A stretch of 64,000 nt of DNA from Pinus tabuliformis. Lineage: Eukaryota > Streptophyta > Pinopsida > Pinales > Pinaceae. Location: the NCBI GenBank assembly GCA_031772625.1, contig CM062811.1, positions 651,746,871 to 651,810,870 of the forward strand. The letters run 5' to 3'. Below the pieces are notes generated by a model. That model worked only from the letters and a program-made list of their open reading frames with translations. It made no database searches and had not been told where the DNA came from. Position 1 is the stretch's first letter. Each line of letters starts with the position of its first letter. The position numbers and the translations under genes are program-made. Below are positions 30,729 through 45,048 of the stretch, piece after piece.

Positions 30729-33700
30729 TTATGGAATGGGTTCCCATGATTCTTCTTCATCTTTCAACTTGACCCCGACAGAGAGTAGGGCAGATTTATT
30801 GGCTTCGATGTCCAACTTTTTATTGTGGGTTCTCAACACATGGTAGTACTTCAAGTTCTGAAAATTGTTTTTCAAACCTTTGATCCTAGTAATAAGCATT
30901 GCTAGGTTAAGTTCCAAAACTGGAGTATTGGAAACCATTGCGTTTATAATGACCTGCGAATCGCCTATAACAATTGCGTCATTTATGTCCAAATCTTTGA
31001 GGATCTTGAGTCCTTGGAAGAGGGCCAAGGCCTCAGCTTGAATGCTAGTAGAATATCCAAGTCCCCAAGCATAGGAGAGAATTTTTTCCCCAATTTGATT
31101 TAGAACAACACCTCCTGCACCAACTTTTTCCGGATTTCCCTTTGCTGCTCCATCAAAAAAGAGGAAGTGCCTTGCTTGCGATTTAAGCCAATCTTGAATG
31201 TCATTCTCAGGTTTCCTTATTTTCCAATCTTTAATAGTAGGGGCTTTTCTGGCTGCTGGATGAAATTGAAGTTCTAGAGTTGATCCCCATGCAATGTCCT
31301 GTTGACTGAGATTGGAGTCGTCTTTTATATCAGTCAAGCACTCCTTTATGTGGCATTTAATCTTGGCTTCTAAGACTTTGTGGCTCTGCTTTGTATTTCT
31401 AAAAATTCTTCTGTTATGTTCTAGCCATATCTGCCAACAGATAATCTTTGGGAGGACAGCCCATGCTGATTTAATAATAAGGTTTTTAGGGGGTGAACCT
31501 AGATATCTGTTTTCCCATTTAGAGAAAAGTTTAGAAGTGGAGCAAGTAAGAGTGAAATTAGGATCCAAATCTTGGATAAAGAAAGACTAGATCTGCCTGG
31601 AGAAGCTGCATTCTAGAATTAGATGAACTACTGTCTCTGCGTTTTCATTGCACAGTGAGCAGATGGAAGGGCCGTGGAATCCTTTCCTCTGCAAGTTGTC
31701 ATAAGTTAAGATTTTGCCATGACAGAAAATGCAGGCAAAGAAATCCACCTTGGGCCATGAAGACAATCGTGAGACACCTTGCCAAGGAGCTGGATCAGGG
31801 GGAACGTATGGCCTCTCATTCAGTTTAGCGTACCCCAAGGAGACTGCGTATCCTCTGGCTTTCGGCCCCCAGCCTTTCACATCTCTTTTCCTCGAGTGCG
31901 TGGGCGCCAATCCGTGCAGGGAGTCGAGCAGCGTGGTCCATTCGGAGGTCAAGTTATCCGACACCTTTATACGTTTCCAGCTTGCCCATACCAAGTCGTT
32001 CCAGCATGAGATATCCCACAGCGTTCGCAGTCCCTCTCTGTCCATCCAGCAGCGCAGCGAGCTAATGGAGACTCTGTCTTCTATTGGTTCCTTATTCATG
32101 ATTTTGTCCGTCTAGATGTTGATTTTTTTCCCGTTGCCTGGGATCCAGTAAGAGTGAGTGGTAATGAGAGGGGCAACTCTGGCATATATTTTGAGAAATG
32201 GTGAGTTTGGCAGGTGGATCACGTTTTCTAAACATCTGGATCTTGGTCCTCTGAAATATTTTTTCCAGAGCGCCTTTTGGGCCCAGCCAGGATTGGGCGT
32301 AGTGATCCTCCAAATGATTTTTGCAGCCATTGCCACATTCTGTTGACCAAGATTTTTAAAGTTTAGACCACCCTCCCACAATGGCTTGGTGATGGTTTCC
32401 CAACTGATAAGGGGGGATCTTTTTCTCATTCTGTTTTCTTCCCTTCCAAAAGAACCTCCGTATGTACTCCATTTTTTTTAGAATGGATGTCAGAGAAAGA
32501 AGCCCAGCGAATTGAAATAGAGGCAAGCTGGTAAGCACTGATTTAATTAAGACTGTTTTTCCAGCAGTATTCAGCCAGGAGTATCCCCAGGCTTGAATCT
32601 TAGCCTTGAATTTTTCCAGCTGAGGGAGCCAATCTTTGCTTGCAAGTCTCTTGTGAGATACAGGGAGGCCCAAATATTTAAAAGAAGACCAAGAAGTGGA
32701 AGCTGCAAAGCCCAAACATCTAGAAATGGCAGATAGCAGTCTGGGCGTAATATTCCAGCTGAAAATGTGGCATTTGCTCTTATTAACAACGCTGCCTGAG
32801 GCCTCACTGAAATCATCCAGAACCGCTTTGAATTTTGTGGCAGAGGAGATAGAGGCAGGACCCAAAAGCAAAGTGTCATCCACAAACAAGGCATGATTAA
32901 TATTTTTGATCCCTCTTGCAATACACAGTCCATTAATTTCTTGGTCTTGCATCTTTTTGTCTAGCAGGAAGCTAAGAACTGAGGCTTGGATGACAAAGAG
33001 CAGAGGGGATAGAGGACACCCCTGCCTAAGTCCTCTCGAAGCTTTAAAAAAGCATGTGGCTCTTCCATTAACAAGAGGAGCAATCCATGGCTCCGAGACG
33101 CATGCCCAGATCCATTTAATGAAATTTGCTCCAAAACCAAACTTGCTCATAACATTTAAAAGAAAGCTATGATTTACTCGATCAAAAGCATTTGCTAAAT
33201 CAAGTTTAATCACCATACCTTCCTCTTTTCAGAGGAGACATGAATGAATTGCCTCTTGTACCAGGATGAAGTTGTCCACGATTTGCCTTCCTTGGGTGAA
33301 GCCTCCTTGATTCTCTGGAATTATTTTGGGAAGAATGAACTTCAGTCTATTTGCAATTACTTTGGTGATTAATTTGTACCTTGTGTTGCATAGGAAAATC
33401 GATCGGAATCTACTGAATTTATTGGCACCTTTTTCCTTGGGTATGAGGGCTAAAAATGCAGAATTAGTACTGCCTCCTATTTTCTGTGTATTTTGAGATT
33501 TTTGAACCATTTTGAGGAGGTCCTTTTCAATAATCGGCCAGCAAGCTTGAAGGAATCTAGCAGAGAAACCGTCCGGCCCAGGGGTCTTATCCGGGTCCAT
33601 ATCAAAAGAGCCTTTTTCACTTCATCTTTAGTGACTTTGGCCTCAAGAGATTCATTCATTCGCTGAGTAATTACAAAGGGTATATTATCTAGCAGATCTG

Positions 33701-34951
33701 GATAATGGCTTGGATCCTTGTCTTCACTATACAAGTTTTGGAAATGAGCAAAAGTTGCTTTCTTTATGTGATCAAAATCCTTATGGATATCGCTCTCTTC
33801 TTTAATCTCTGAGATGGTATTGAAGCATTTCCTTGCCTGGGCTTGTTTGTGGAAAAAAGCAGTGTTCCTATCCCCTGCTTTAAGCCAGAGGTTACGAGAT
33901 TTTAATCTCCAATACTCTTCTTCAGCTAAGCAGGCTTTGTGGTAGCGTTGTTGCAACTAGGCTTCTTGATCTAATAAATCCTTTGTGAGCATAGCGTTCT
34001 CCATACCATTTTGATGGGAAACAAGAGCGGCTTTAATGGTTTTCCTTTCTGTAGCCGGATTGGACAGCATTTTGGCCCATCTTTTTAGAGCTCTTTTCAC
34101 CCTACTGAGCTTTTCCTCCCAAATATAGAATGGTGATCCTTTAACTCGTTGATTCCAACATTCCTTGACAGTTTGCATGAAGTCTGGCTCCTTTACCCAG
34201 AGAGGGCTGAATCTAAATGGAATAGGGCCCAGATCAAGGTGAGCTAGGAGTTCTAGCTTTATGGGCTTATGATCAGAGATGCTGCCAGCAAGAATATTCA
34301 TTCTGAGCTCTAAACCTAGCAACAAATCGGAACTTTGAATAATAAATCTATCTAGCCTGGCAACAATGTGTCCAGGTCCCACTCTTTTATTAGACCAAGA
34401 GTACTTACCGGAAGAAGGTTTGATGTCCAGCAAGTCCCAGTCTTGCACTATGTCCTCCACCCATTCCCTTGTCGGGTCTTTAACTACGTTGCCTCCCCTT
34501 TTTTCTGATGGATGAAGAGTGAGGTTGAGGTCGCCAGCAATTATTATATTTTCCAAGTTTGTCAAATCTGCTTGGTGTCTTATAGAGTCCCAACAGTCTT
34601 TTTTTGCCCAACATTGACTGGAGAGTAAACATTGAATAGACAAAACGTTTCCTTAGTGTCCAAGTTCTGCATTTTCAGCAACAACCAATGAGTATTCCTA
34701 GCCTCGAATAGGACTGTAAATTTATTGGCATTCCAAAGAGTGCCTATCCCTCTTGAGGCACCCCAGGCAGAGATTGCTCTTGCTTCTCTTTTATTCCAAA
34801 GTTTCTTGCTTGCTTGAAGGAAGACTATGTCTTCCAACTTTGTCTCCTGGACGAGAAGTAAGTCTGGGGTTTCTGTCCTGATTAGGGTTCTGATGGCTTC
34901 TTCTTTAGCTTTGCTCCCCATACCTCTGCAATTCCAGGAAATGACCTTCAT
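30729..34951 (-). pseudogene. LINE1 ORF2 (copy B)
   Basis: Endonuclease (34951-34580, frame change at the A7 run, continuing 34643-33957), linker split by a TAG at 33957, RT start (33600-33229, then a TGA), and RT core (33216-32356) with intact KLDLANAFDRVNH and RGLRQGCPLSPLLF plus HALFVDDTLLLG. The zinc-finger/RNase H parts are at 32429-32112, 32099-31587 and 31568-30729. The region 32380-32450 has private indels that move the frame change relative to copy A. Confidence 0.88.
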
Positions 34952-36288
34952 TATTTATGCTTCTGGTGGGCTCCCTTGGAGCCTTGGGGCAGGTTTTTCA
35001 GTATCTTAGTCTTTGAGGCGAGCATTTTTTCCAAAGTTGGTTGGCTGCCCTGAAGTTTCTCTTTGTAGGTCTCCTGCTCCCTTTTTTCCCTGTCAGTTTT
35101 CCGGCCTCTTGTTGATCTTCTTACCGAGGTATGGGACTCTCCTTCCTCTTTGATTCTTCCGTTTCCTGCTCTTCTTCCTCATCTTCTATAATCATACCTT
35201 TTGGGTCTTCAGCACTTGTTCCTTTGTGGGAGGCTGAGGGAGTACCTTTGCTTGTGGGAGCTGTTTTTTGAGCCTCGATCTCCTGAGTAGCTTCTGCCTC
35301 CTTTTGAAGCTCGCCCTCTTGTGTGTTCTTTGGTTGCGAACTCAGGGTATCGTACTCTCTGGTTGCGAACTCAGGGGATCATACTTATTTTCTGGAGTGG
35401 ATTTGATGGGGATCTGCTAGACAGTGGCCTGATGGGTTCCTTTGCCATTAGGGCCTCCCTGCTTCTAATTCTTGGGATAAGGTTTGGATCGCTTGACTTG
35501 ATTCCTTCCGTCCTCTTTCCCTGCATAGCCTCATTGTTGGTCGGGCAGCCTCTGGCGAAATGACCATAAACATGGCATTTCTGGCATTTGAAGGACAGCT
35601 GCTCATAGTCCAGTTTCTGCATATGCGTCCAGCTTCCGACCTTTATTGTGATGGCCTCTGGTAGTCCCACCTCCAGATCTACTTCTACACAGATCCTGGC
35701 ACAGTCATACTGGTCCTTGTTGTTCGCACGATCTATAAATTTCCCCAGGGCGTTTTGAATGTGCCTCAGAGAATCCCAGTTCCAGCAGTGCACTGGGAGA
35801 TTTGGGAGCCTGAACCACACCGGGACTGCTTGGGGCACATCTACTGCCGGATTGAAGTTCGGGGTCCATTTATTCAAATACAGACCCTGAGGGCCCATGA
35901 AGTAGGGGCCATTTTGGAAGATCAGGTCTTTGTCTTCTTTTGATGTGAATTCGAAGAGGAAGTATCCTCTCCCCAGAAAGTAAGAGGTGACACTTTCTTT
36001 GATCAGCGGCGTCCAGTTTCTGTTGACCCAGCGTTCAGTGGTTTTTGGGGATGGCTATAGCCCAGTGAACAGACCGATGAGAGCCTGTTCAGCCAATGAC
36101 AGGGCAACTTGGATCGGGGTTTCTGGAGGGAGGGAGATCACCGGAATATCGTCCAATCTTTTAACAAATTTTGCAGCTTTAGTATTTTTCTTCTTTGGCA
36201 GCCCAACCAAGAGCCTATTGAAAGCCTCAGAAGGCAAGATTGGTGGAGGAGGCGGAAGAGACGCCTGGGGAGTGCCCAACCCCTCCAT
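34951..36288 (-). pseudogene. LINE1 ORF1 (copy B)
   Basis: As in copy A: proline-rich N-terminus, in-frame TAG at 36055-36057, DUF4283 domain and CCHC knuckle. It also has a 1-bp deletion ('cctctttgattc' for 'cctcttctgattc') that frameshifts the glutamate-rich tail. The TAATG overlap with ORF2 is retained. Confidence 0.85.
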
Positions 36289-37171
36289 GGTCACAGTCCC
36301 TGGAATTGGGTCAACCGGCAACTTGATCCATGAAAGTCAAGCCACAGCAAGCTCAGGCGGACAGGTTCACAGGAGCCAGGCCAGCAAAGGGCGGGGGCTC
36401 ACTATCTGCAACTTGCGAAAGGTGCGGATCTCGGTTTTTGTAGGGCCGAGGGTTGCAGAGCTCTTCCAACCAACTAATCCTCTTACACAATACTATTGTC
36501 CTTTAATACATTGAAATATTTTTTAGTTGCACAATGATTTATTATTTTGTCATGGTTTTGAGATAGTATGATCTTGTTCATGGGTGTGAGATTTGAGATT
36601 TTTCCTAGAACTTTGATATGAAAAAAATGGAAATGTTACATTGGGTTCACATGTTCAGGGATTATTGTTCATGATTGTTGTTGTCGTAATATTAGCCAAG
36701 GGAAGGTAGTTATGTGTATGGTTGATTCATCACTCTATATATTTATTCTTTAACCTGTTGTGGTTTATTTGTGATCTCAGATATAATATTACTTTGTGCA
36801 GTGAATGACTACAATTGTAGTGTCTGGGAGGGTCGAGTGGAGATAATATCTTAGGAAATGCGGAAATGTAGATGCAGCGCAGAGGATGGGTGAGTCATGT
36901 TTTTTTCCAACAAAATAGTGTTATTGATATTTGTGTGCTCAATATTTTCTCCTTCTAGCATGGTTCTCAGGTAGTACGACTCAGATGATATACATAAAAT
37001 GGTATGTTTAAATTTTATTTTTTTTCCACATCACACGCACGCCCTCACATAAAATTCCCCATAGAGGAGGATGTTAAGGTCGAGCAAGCAAGCATCTTGA
37101 GCTTTCGACCAATCAACCATTAGCACTGGCCTCATTTAAACTCTTATACATGTTTTGTTATGTTTTCTTAG

Positions 37172-40100
37172 GCTGCTCGTGTGAAAAACTCAACTGTATC
37201 AGTGAATTGTTGTATTTGGAACCCAGATGGGGCAGTCCTTGGTAACTTAATCTATACTCATATTCATTAATAAGATGCTTTGATATCATTTGCTTCTTTA
37301 TACAACAATGTGAGTGATTTGTAATAATGCCACCAATAGAATGGTGTGCTACGCCCTCTATTCAGATACTGACATGCCTGCATTTCTGCATTTGTGTTAT
37401 AGGAGTTGTGTTTTCACATATATTCTTATACTATGGCAGGTGATTTGAGACAACATATAGAGGTTTGCTTACATGCTTAAAGCCAATCTGTACATTCTTG
37501 TAGGTCTGTAAAATTAAGTTTGTATTGAAAATATAATTTATTACTTATCTGACATGCCTGCATTTGTGTTATAGGAGTTGTTTTTCACATATATTCTTGT
37601 CATGTGTCAAGACTCATTCTAATAGTTGTCATTTACTTATCTGACATGCCTGCATTTGTGTTATAGGAGTTGTGTTTTCACATATATTCTTATCATGTGT
37701 CAAGACTCATTCTAATAGTTGTCATTTACTTATCTGACATGCCTGCATTTGTGTTATAGGAGTTGTGTTTTCACATATATTCTTATCATGTGTCAAGACT
37801 CATTCTAATAGTTGTCATTTACTTATCTGACATGCATGCATTTGTGTTATAGGAGTTGTGTTTTCACATATATTCTTATACTATGGCAGGTGATTTGAGA
37901 CAACATCTAGAGGTTTGCTTACATTCTTAAAGGCCAATCTGTACATTCTTGTATGTCTGTAAAGCCCAATCTGTACATTCTTGTATGTCTGTAAAGGCCA
38001 ATCTGTACATTCTTGTAGGTCTGTAAAATTAAGTTTGTATTGAAAATATAATTTATTAACATTGATATAATTTAAACAGATTGACGCACATGCTAGTGGT
38101 GTGAATAATATTGCTTTTTCACACCCTAGATACTATTTCTTCATAATAATTACATGTGGGGATGATTAGACCATCAAGGTAATCTGCTTTATCATGTGTC
38201 AAGACTCATTCTAATAGTTGTCATTTACTTATCTGTATATGAAAAAGAAAAAGAAATATTGTCTATGGTTGTAGGTGTGGGATGCAGTAACTTGTCAAAA
38301 TCAGTACACATTTGAAGGCCATGAAGTCGCTGCATATTCTGTTTGTCCTTTCCAGTAAGAAAATATTCAGGTACTTTGTTCCTCGAGTCCTGAAGAATTT
38401 ATGTGAATTGCAGTTAAGGACTAGTTTTGAAATACATTGCATATTCTATTTTTGTTTGATGTTTGGCTTTCTGTGAAATTTTGACCATATGGCAAATACT
38501 TTATTGCACTAAAGATAGATGGATTATGAATCTTTGTTTGTATGCAGTTTATTTTTTCTATAGCTATTGATGGAAAGATCAAATACTGGTTGTATGATCT
38601 TGCGGGATCTAGGGTGGATTATAATGCTCCAGGCTTTATAGTGTTGATGGAACAAGGTAAAATGTTAACTTGGAATGGTGTTTAGTTTGTAAAATGTCTT
38701 TATGAAGATCTGAGTTTTCCTTTCTCCAATTTTCTATATTTGTTGTGTCAAGTCGATGTCCTTTCTGAAGTATATAATCATTTGTATTTTTTATTAGGCT
38801 CTTCTGTGGAACAAGTAAAGATGGTGATTCATACCTCATTGAGTGGAATGAAAGTGAGGGAACAATCAAGCGTACATATTCTACAATTTGAGACAACCAT
38901 GAATAAGTAAAGATGGTGATTCATACCTCGTTGAGTGGAATGAAAGTGAGGGAACAATCAAGCGTACATATTCTGCAATTTGAGACAACCAGGAATAGGT
39001 TCTCAGCAGCTGCAATTTGAGACAACCAGGAATAGGTTCTCAGCAGCTGGTGATGAATTTCAAATAAAGTTCTGGGACATGGATAACACCAACATCCAGA
39101 CAACAATTGATGTTGACGGTAGTTTGGTAAGACGTTATTTTTGGAAATGATGATGGTTTGTTTTTAGAGTTTCAAAACATTATTTCAAGTTTTCTTGATC
39201 ACATCTCAATGTATAATCCTCATGCTATTTCCAAAAAAATCCCAGGCTAGTCCTCGCCTTCGTTTCAGCGAAGATGGTTCCCTGTTGGCAGTCACAATGA
39301 ATGACAATGGCATAAAGATCTTACCGAATGCAGAGGGATTTCGCTTAATTGGCATGCTGGAGAGTAGATCCTTTGAAGGAACGAAGGTGCCACCAGAGAC
39401 AATGGCAACAAAGGTAAATTCTTCTTCCATGCAAATTTACTGCGTACATGTTTTTAGAGTTTCAAAACATTATTTCAAGTTTTCTTGATCACATCTCAAT
39501 GTATAATCCTCATGCTATTTCCAAAAATATCCTAGGCTAGTCCTCGCCTTCGTTTCAGCGAAGATGGTTCCCTATTGGCAGTCACAATGAATGAAAATGG
39601 CATAAAGATCTTACCCAACACAGAGGGATTTCGCTTAATTCGCATGCTGGAGAGTAGATCTTTTGAAGGAACGAAGGTGCCACCGGAGACAATGGCAACA
39701 AAGGTACATTCTTCTTCCATGCACATTTACTGTGTACATGCACTACTAATTAATGGTAAAGTTTAAACCCTAACTAATTCATTTTTACTATGCAGACTTC
39801 AATTGCGAATGCCATGCCTCCTGCAGTCACTGCTCCTGGTTCCCTTCGCAATGTTGTAGAACGTTCGGACAGGCTTCTGGTTCCCTTCGCAGTGCTGTAG
39901 AACGTTCGGCCAGACTTCCACCTGCATTGTCAATGATCAATTTTGTAAGAGCATTCTGAATTTAGCATATTCAGTTTAGTTTGTTACATATATCTTATCA
40001 TTTTCTAAACTTTCACTCATAATCCAGATATTGTTGCTTTCGAGTTTGCATAGGATTTTGTTCTTTTCCCCATTCACATGCTCTATTAGCCATTATTTAT

Positions 40101-42630
40101 ATTGTTGCTTTCGAGTTTCCATATAGCATAGGATTTTGTTCTTTTCCCCATTCACATGCTCTATTAGCCATTATTTTGGCATATCTTTTATAGGAATACG
40201 ATGACATTATCAATGATGTCTAACAATGCTCTGATATTCGAGACAACATGTGTGCAGAGCAGTATAGAGTCTAGACAGACAGTCCGACCCCAGATGTTAA
40301 ACGAAGGCTTTTAGATGAGGTCACAGACAAGAGCAAGAACAGGAAATTGGCTGAGATCACTGATTCGGGTCCCCAGATGTTAAACGAAGGCTTCTAGATG
40401 AGGTCACAGACAAGAGCAAGAACTGGAAATTGACTGAGATCACTGATTCGGGTCAGTGTAGGTCTCTCAGGTTGCCTGACAAAATGCATTGCGAGCAAGG
40501 TATGCAATCATCCCTCTATTACAGAAAACACTAAAGGTTGGAATACTTTACAATTTTATGTGCTACAAATTCTGTCGATATTGATTCAAACAAGTAATGT
40601 GCTATTTCTTGCAGGTGGTAAAACTGATATACACCAATTCCAATGTTGTTGTCTTAGCACTGACATCCGATGCTCTCCTTAAGCTATACCGCGGAGTGAC
40701 CGAAATCCATCCGGAAAGGTGGGGGTTCTTTAGTAGTTGTTGACATGTTGTTTGCTTCCTTTCTATTTTAGCTTGTTTTATTTATTTATTTGTTTATTAT
40801 ACTTTTGGATATATAATTTGCAGTTTTATGCAGTAATGATTGACGAGTAACTAAGAGTTAGCATTTTGTTCCACCGTCTGCAACGAGTATTCCAAAACAG
40901 CGAGTATTTCGACACAGATGTGGCAGCCAGCTAGTGGGATTCTTATGAATAATGACGTTGGTGATACAAATCCAGAAGATGTCGCTGCTTGTATAGCTTC
41001 GACTAAGAATGATTCCTATGTAATGGCCACTTCCATGGCAAGGTCTCCTTATTCAATACGATGACATTTAAGCTAAGAGAGCCTTCTACCTAAAGACCAG
41101 TTTCATTCCTATGTAATGTCTGCTTCCAGTGGCAAGGTCTCCTTATTCAATACGATGACATTTAAGCTACGAGAGCCTTTTACCTGAAGACGAGTTTCAT
41201 TCCTATGTAATGTCTGCTTCCAGTGGCAAGGTCTCCTTATTCAATATGATGACATTTAAGCTAAGAGAGCCTTTTACCTAAAGACCAGTTTCATTTTAAT
41301 GTTTCCGATGATTTATATAATTTCAGTTTTGGTACATTGGTCTGCTTAGGGTTTAGTCTCTAATGTCTCACCTTCAACTTTCAAATTATGTGGGTAATGA
41401 GGTTCAGTTACTCTAGAAGGTTCTTGTGTAATGTTCCTTACTATAAGCTAAGAATTCAAAGGCTCCCAATTAATCTAAATCACTGGTTTCATGGGATGCT
41501 AATTAGTGATTGATTCATTGCAAGTCATGACAACTTTCATGCCACCTTCTCCGGCAGCCACTTTTCTGGCTTTCCACCCTCAGGACAATAACATCATTGC
41601 AATTGGCATGGAGGGTTCATCAATTCAATATACAGTTGATGAGGTGTTGCCTGTGAATATATCTTTCAATCCTTGTCATTTTTCTTCATTGTGCCCTTTT
41701 ACGAAAACTGACCTTTAAGTGGGGGATACAAGAGTACAGTTTCATAATGATCAAATTCACTTGTTGGTTCTGCATGGTAGCAGCTTTGCTATATATGATG
41801 CTTCCAAGTTGGAGCGCTTGTTTCTATGTAAGTACTTGTAAGCACTGTTGAATTCAAACATAGACAATAACATAATGTACTTGTAAGCACTGTTGAATTC
41901 AAACATAGAAAATAACATAATGTCACCTTCTGTATATGATTGGATGACCTTGTTACATTTCTGTATATGATTGGATGACCTTGTTACATGGCTGCATTGC
42001 AGTGATCTCCTCATGATTCCCTATCTGCTCCTATTTCAAGTGCCATATATTCATGTGACAACGTCCTATTTTATGCGAGCTTCTGAGCTTCTGTCATAGT
42101 GCAGTTGGAGTGTTTGATGTAGAAAGATTGAGGCCTCAATGTCGCATTGCACCTTCTGCATACTTTTCATCGGGAATGAACAGGTAAATGGGCTCTTTCG
42201 TAAATGGGCTCTTTCATTCTATGATGGTTAATACATCAATTTTTTAGATTTGGATTTTAACCAGGCATATTATGATATAATTTTATTGTTTGGTTATTTA
42301 TTCAGCAGCAATGCCTATTCTCTATTCGTTGCATCACATCCATCCGAACCGAGTCAATTCCATCTTGGAAGGACAGATGGAATTCATGATTTTGAGCCTT
42401 CAGTGTAAGAAGGGAAATGGGGTGTTGGAGAACCCCCAAATAATGGAACTGTCGTTGCATCACATCCATCCGAACCGAGTCAATTCCATCTTGCAAGGAC
42501 AGATGGAATTCACGATTTTGAACCTTCAGAGTAAGAAGGGAAATGGGGTGTTGGAGAACCCCCAAATAATGGAACTGTCGGATCAAATCCGACATTAAAT
42601 AACCAAGGTTGGGAACCACCCTCAACGTAG
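37172..42630 (+). pseudogene. TPL: TOPLESS/TPR WD40 pseudogene (copy B)
   Basis: Collinear with 13731-19182 of copy A (offset 23,451, then 23,448 bp) with the same internal duplications, the same TAG after CGDD and the same missing N-terminal half. Over 41300-41600 it differs from copy A at about ten positions. There its residues (SPAATFLAFHPQDNN) match the functional family better than copy A (SPEATFLAFRPQDNN). Confidence 0.9.
37543..37913 (+). repeat. about 93-bp tandem repeats (copy B)
   Basis: Same four-unit array as 14092-14462 in copy A, same order and same unit differences, so the array predates the large amplification. Confidence 0.9.
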
Positions 42631-43709
42631 TTCAATGGAAACATAAGAACAGTTTGAAGTGCACTCTTTATTTACAAGAATACCATGAATAATGGTAGCG
42701 TCTTGTCAGTGAAAAGCCTCACTTGTGTTGGCATTCTATCAAGATTGTAAATGTAAATGACATGTAAATGAAAATGAGTAGCTAGGTGCAATCCTGGTCA
42801 CTAATTTTTCTGGGTCATGTAAAAATTGAAAGTCTGTCATTGGAGCATAGGTCGTGTAAAAATTGAAAGTCTGTCACAGGAGCATAATTTATGAATGTTC
42901 ATTACGAGGGTTTCTCAGTGCTTGTTTTTGAAACCGTTCTTTTTATCACATGAGTTTTTTTCATATGTTCATGTGTACAGGCAAACCTGGTTTATGCGGA
43001 AGCTATTAATCAGACAAAATATTTTTTAGAGGCTATTAATAAGACAAAATGGACATCATAAAAACATCACATGATAGAAGAGGAGAATGTGTAGTATACT
43101 CTATAATAAAAAGCAAAAAAACCACAGAAACGAAAAATTGAAAAATAATAATAATAAAAAGATTTACTCAACTATGATTATATAAGTCGACTTGGGCTGT
43201 GGGAACAATACCAACGTGGAGGCTATTAATCAGACAAAATGGACAGCATAAAAACATCACATGATAGAAGAGGAGAATGTGTAGTATATTCTATAATAAA
43301 AAGCAAAAAAACCACAAAAGCGAAAGATTTAAAAATAAAAAATAAAAATAAAAAAATTTACTCGACTATATAATTATATAGAAGTCCACTTGGATTATGA
43401 TACCAACGATGGTATATTTATGATTTACAGTACACATTCATATCATACATAGGGAAATTTCACTCAATTGATCTGAGAATTCTCTTGCTTGGATCAACTC
43501 TCTCCTCCGTCCTCAGTGACTTTTAACTTTTAACCAAACAGAAAAGTTGCTATAAATTTTATAAATTTTTTAATTGTTTTATGATTTTATAAACTATATG
43601 TTTCCTAATAAGTGATTGTTTCCTCCATTGTTTCCTCATTCACTTTTAATTTGTACTTACTCAAACACAGTAATCAAACACAGTATGATTAAAAAACTAT
43701 CGTTTTCAG

Positions 43710-44364
43710 ATACCTTATCCCGTTCTGCTTCATTTCCATGGTGAGGGTTTTGTATAGGAAATGCAGATCTGAGATGTTTTAACGTATTTCTTTCTCGGCT
43801 TGTCAAGCAGTGCAGGGTGTTGTGCGTCTCAGTAAATTACAGGCTGGCTCCCGAACACCATCTTCCTGCAGCATGCGAAGACGCCATGAAATCTGTTGAA
43901 TGGCTTCACCGTCTGGCGCGCGGGGACTGTGAAGATCCGTGGCTGAGTCGCTATGTAGATTTCGCGCGCTGTAATTTGGTGGGAGAAAGTGCAGTAGGGA
44001 ACCTAGTGCACGAGGTAGCCATTCGGACAACAGCGATGCAACAATTACATCCACTCGCGCTCTGCGGCGGTATCATGATAAATCCAGGATTTTTGAGAGA
44101 GCAGAGGAGCAGATCAGAGATGGAAACTCCTCAGCTCTGCTCAGCGCCGAAGCGGTGGACAAATTTTACAGTCTTGCATTGCCAATCCAATGGGGCCGTT
44201 TGCTCCAAATCTGATGACGACAGCAGTGCACGATCTGAGACGTGACACGTAGTTTGAGTATTGCGAGGCCAGCCTGTAATTTACTGAGACGCACAACATC
44301 TATGATCTGCATTTCCTATACAAAACCCTCCACCATGGAAATGAAGCAGAACGGGATAAGGTAT
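43710..44364. repeat. inverted repeat around the carboxylesterase fragment (copy B)
   Basis: Counterpart of 20262-20916 with the same arms and the same segment missing from the right arm. Confidence 0.9.
43817..44245 (+). pseudogene. carboxylesterase fragment (copy B)
   Basis: Identical in translation to the fragment at 20369-20797, including the G-E-S-A-V elbow and both frameshifts. All disabling changes therefore predate the large duplication. Confidence 0.87.
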
Positions 44365-44377
44365 TCGCAAAAAGCTT

Positions 44378-45048
44378 TCGTTATGATACGTTATCCTATA
44401 CGAAACCCTATAGGTTAGCGCAATAAGCTATCAGTTTCTGGATATGCTATCGTTTTTTGATACGCTATTGCAATAAGCTATCAGTTTTTGATAGGCTATC
44501 GTTTTTAGATACGCTATCTCAATAAGCTATCAGTTTTCTGATACGCTATTAAATAAGATATCAGTTTTTAGATAGGCTATCGCCATAAGCTATCAGTTTT
44601 TAGATACGCTATCGAAATAAGCTATCAATTTTTGATAGACTCTCAGTTTTAGATACGCTATTGCAATAAGCTATCAGTTTTTAGATAGGCTATTGCCATA
44701 AGCTCTTAGTTTTTAGATACACTATCGCAATAAGCTCTCAGTTTTCGATACCCTATCAGTTTTAGATACGCTATTGCAATAAGCTATCAGTTGTTAGAGA
44801 GGCTATCGCCTAAGCTGTCAGTTTTTACATACGCTATCGAAATAAGCTATCCGTTTTAGATAGGCTATCTGTTTTAGATACGCTATTGCAATAAGCTATC
44901 AGTTTTTAAGATACGCTTCACATAAGCTATCCGTTTTTAAGATACCCTATCTCAATAAGCTCTCAGTTTTTAAGATAGCTATCGAAATAAGCTATCGGTT
45001 TTTAAGATACGTTATTAGATTTTAGATACGCTATGTAATAAGCTATCA
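44378..45048. repeat. hairpin-forming minisatellite (copy B)
   Basis: Same array as 20930-21600, nearly base for base. Only one substitution was noticed ('cagtttttagatagg' for 'cagattttagatagg'), so it has not expanded or contracted since the duplication. Confidence 0.9.

Larger units (their letters stand above)
30481..36479 (-). mobile_element. LINE1 (copy B)
   Basis: Same insertion as 5262-11258, with identical 18-bp target-site duplications at 30463-30480 and 36480-36497. Relative to copy A it has an intact RGLRQGCPLS box but carries a TAG in the linker ('aactaggctt' near 33957) and a 1-bp deletion in the acidic part of ORF1 (near 35150). Copy C shares the last two defects. Confidence 0.93.
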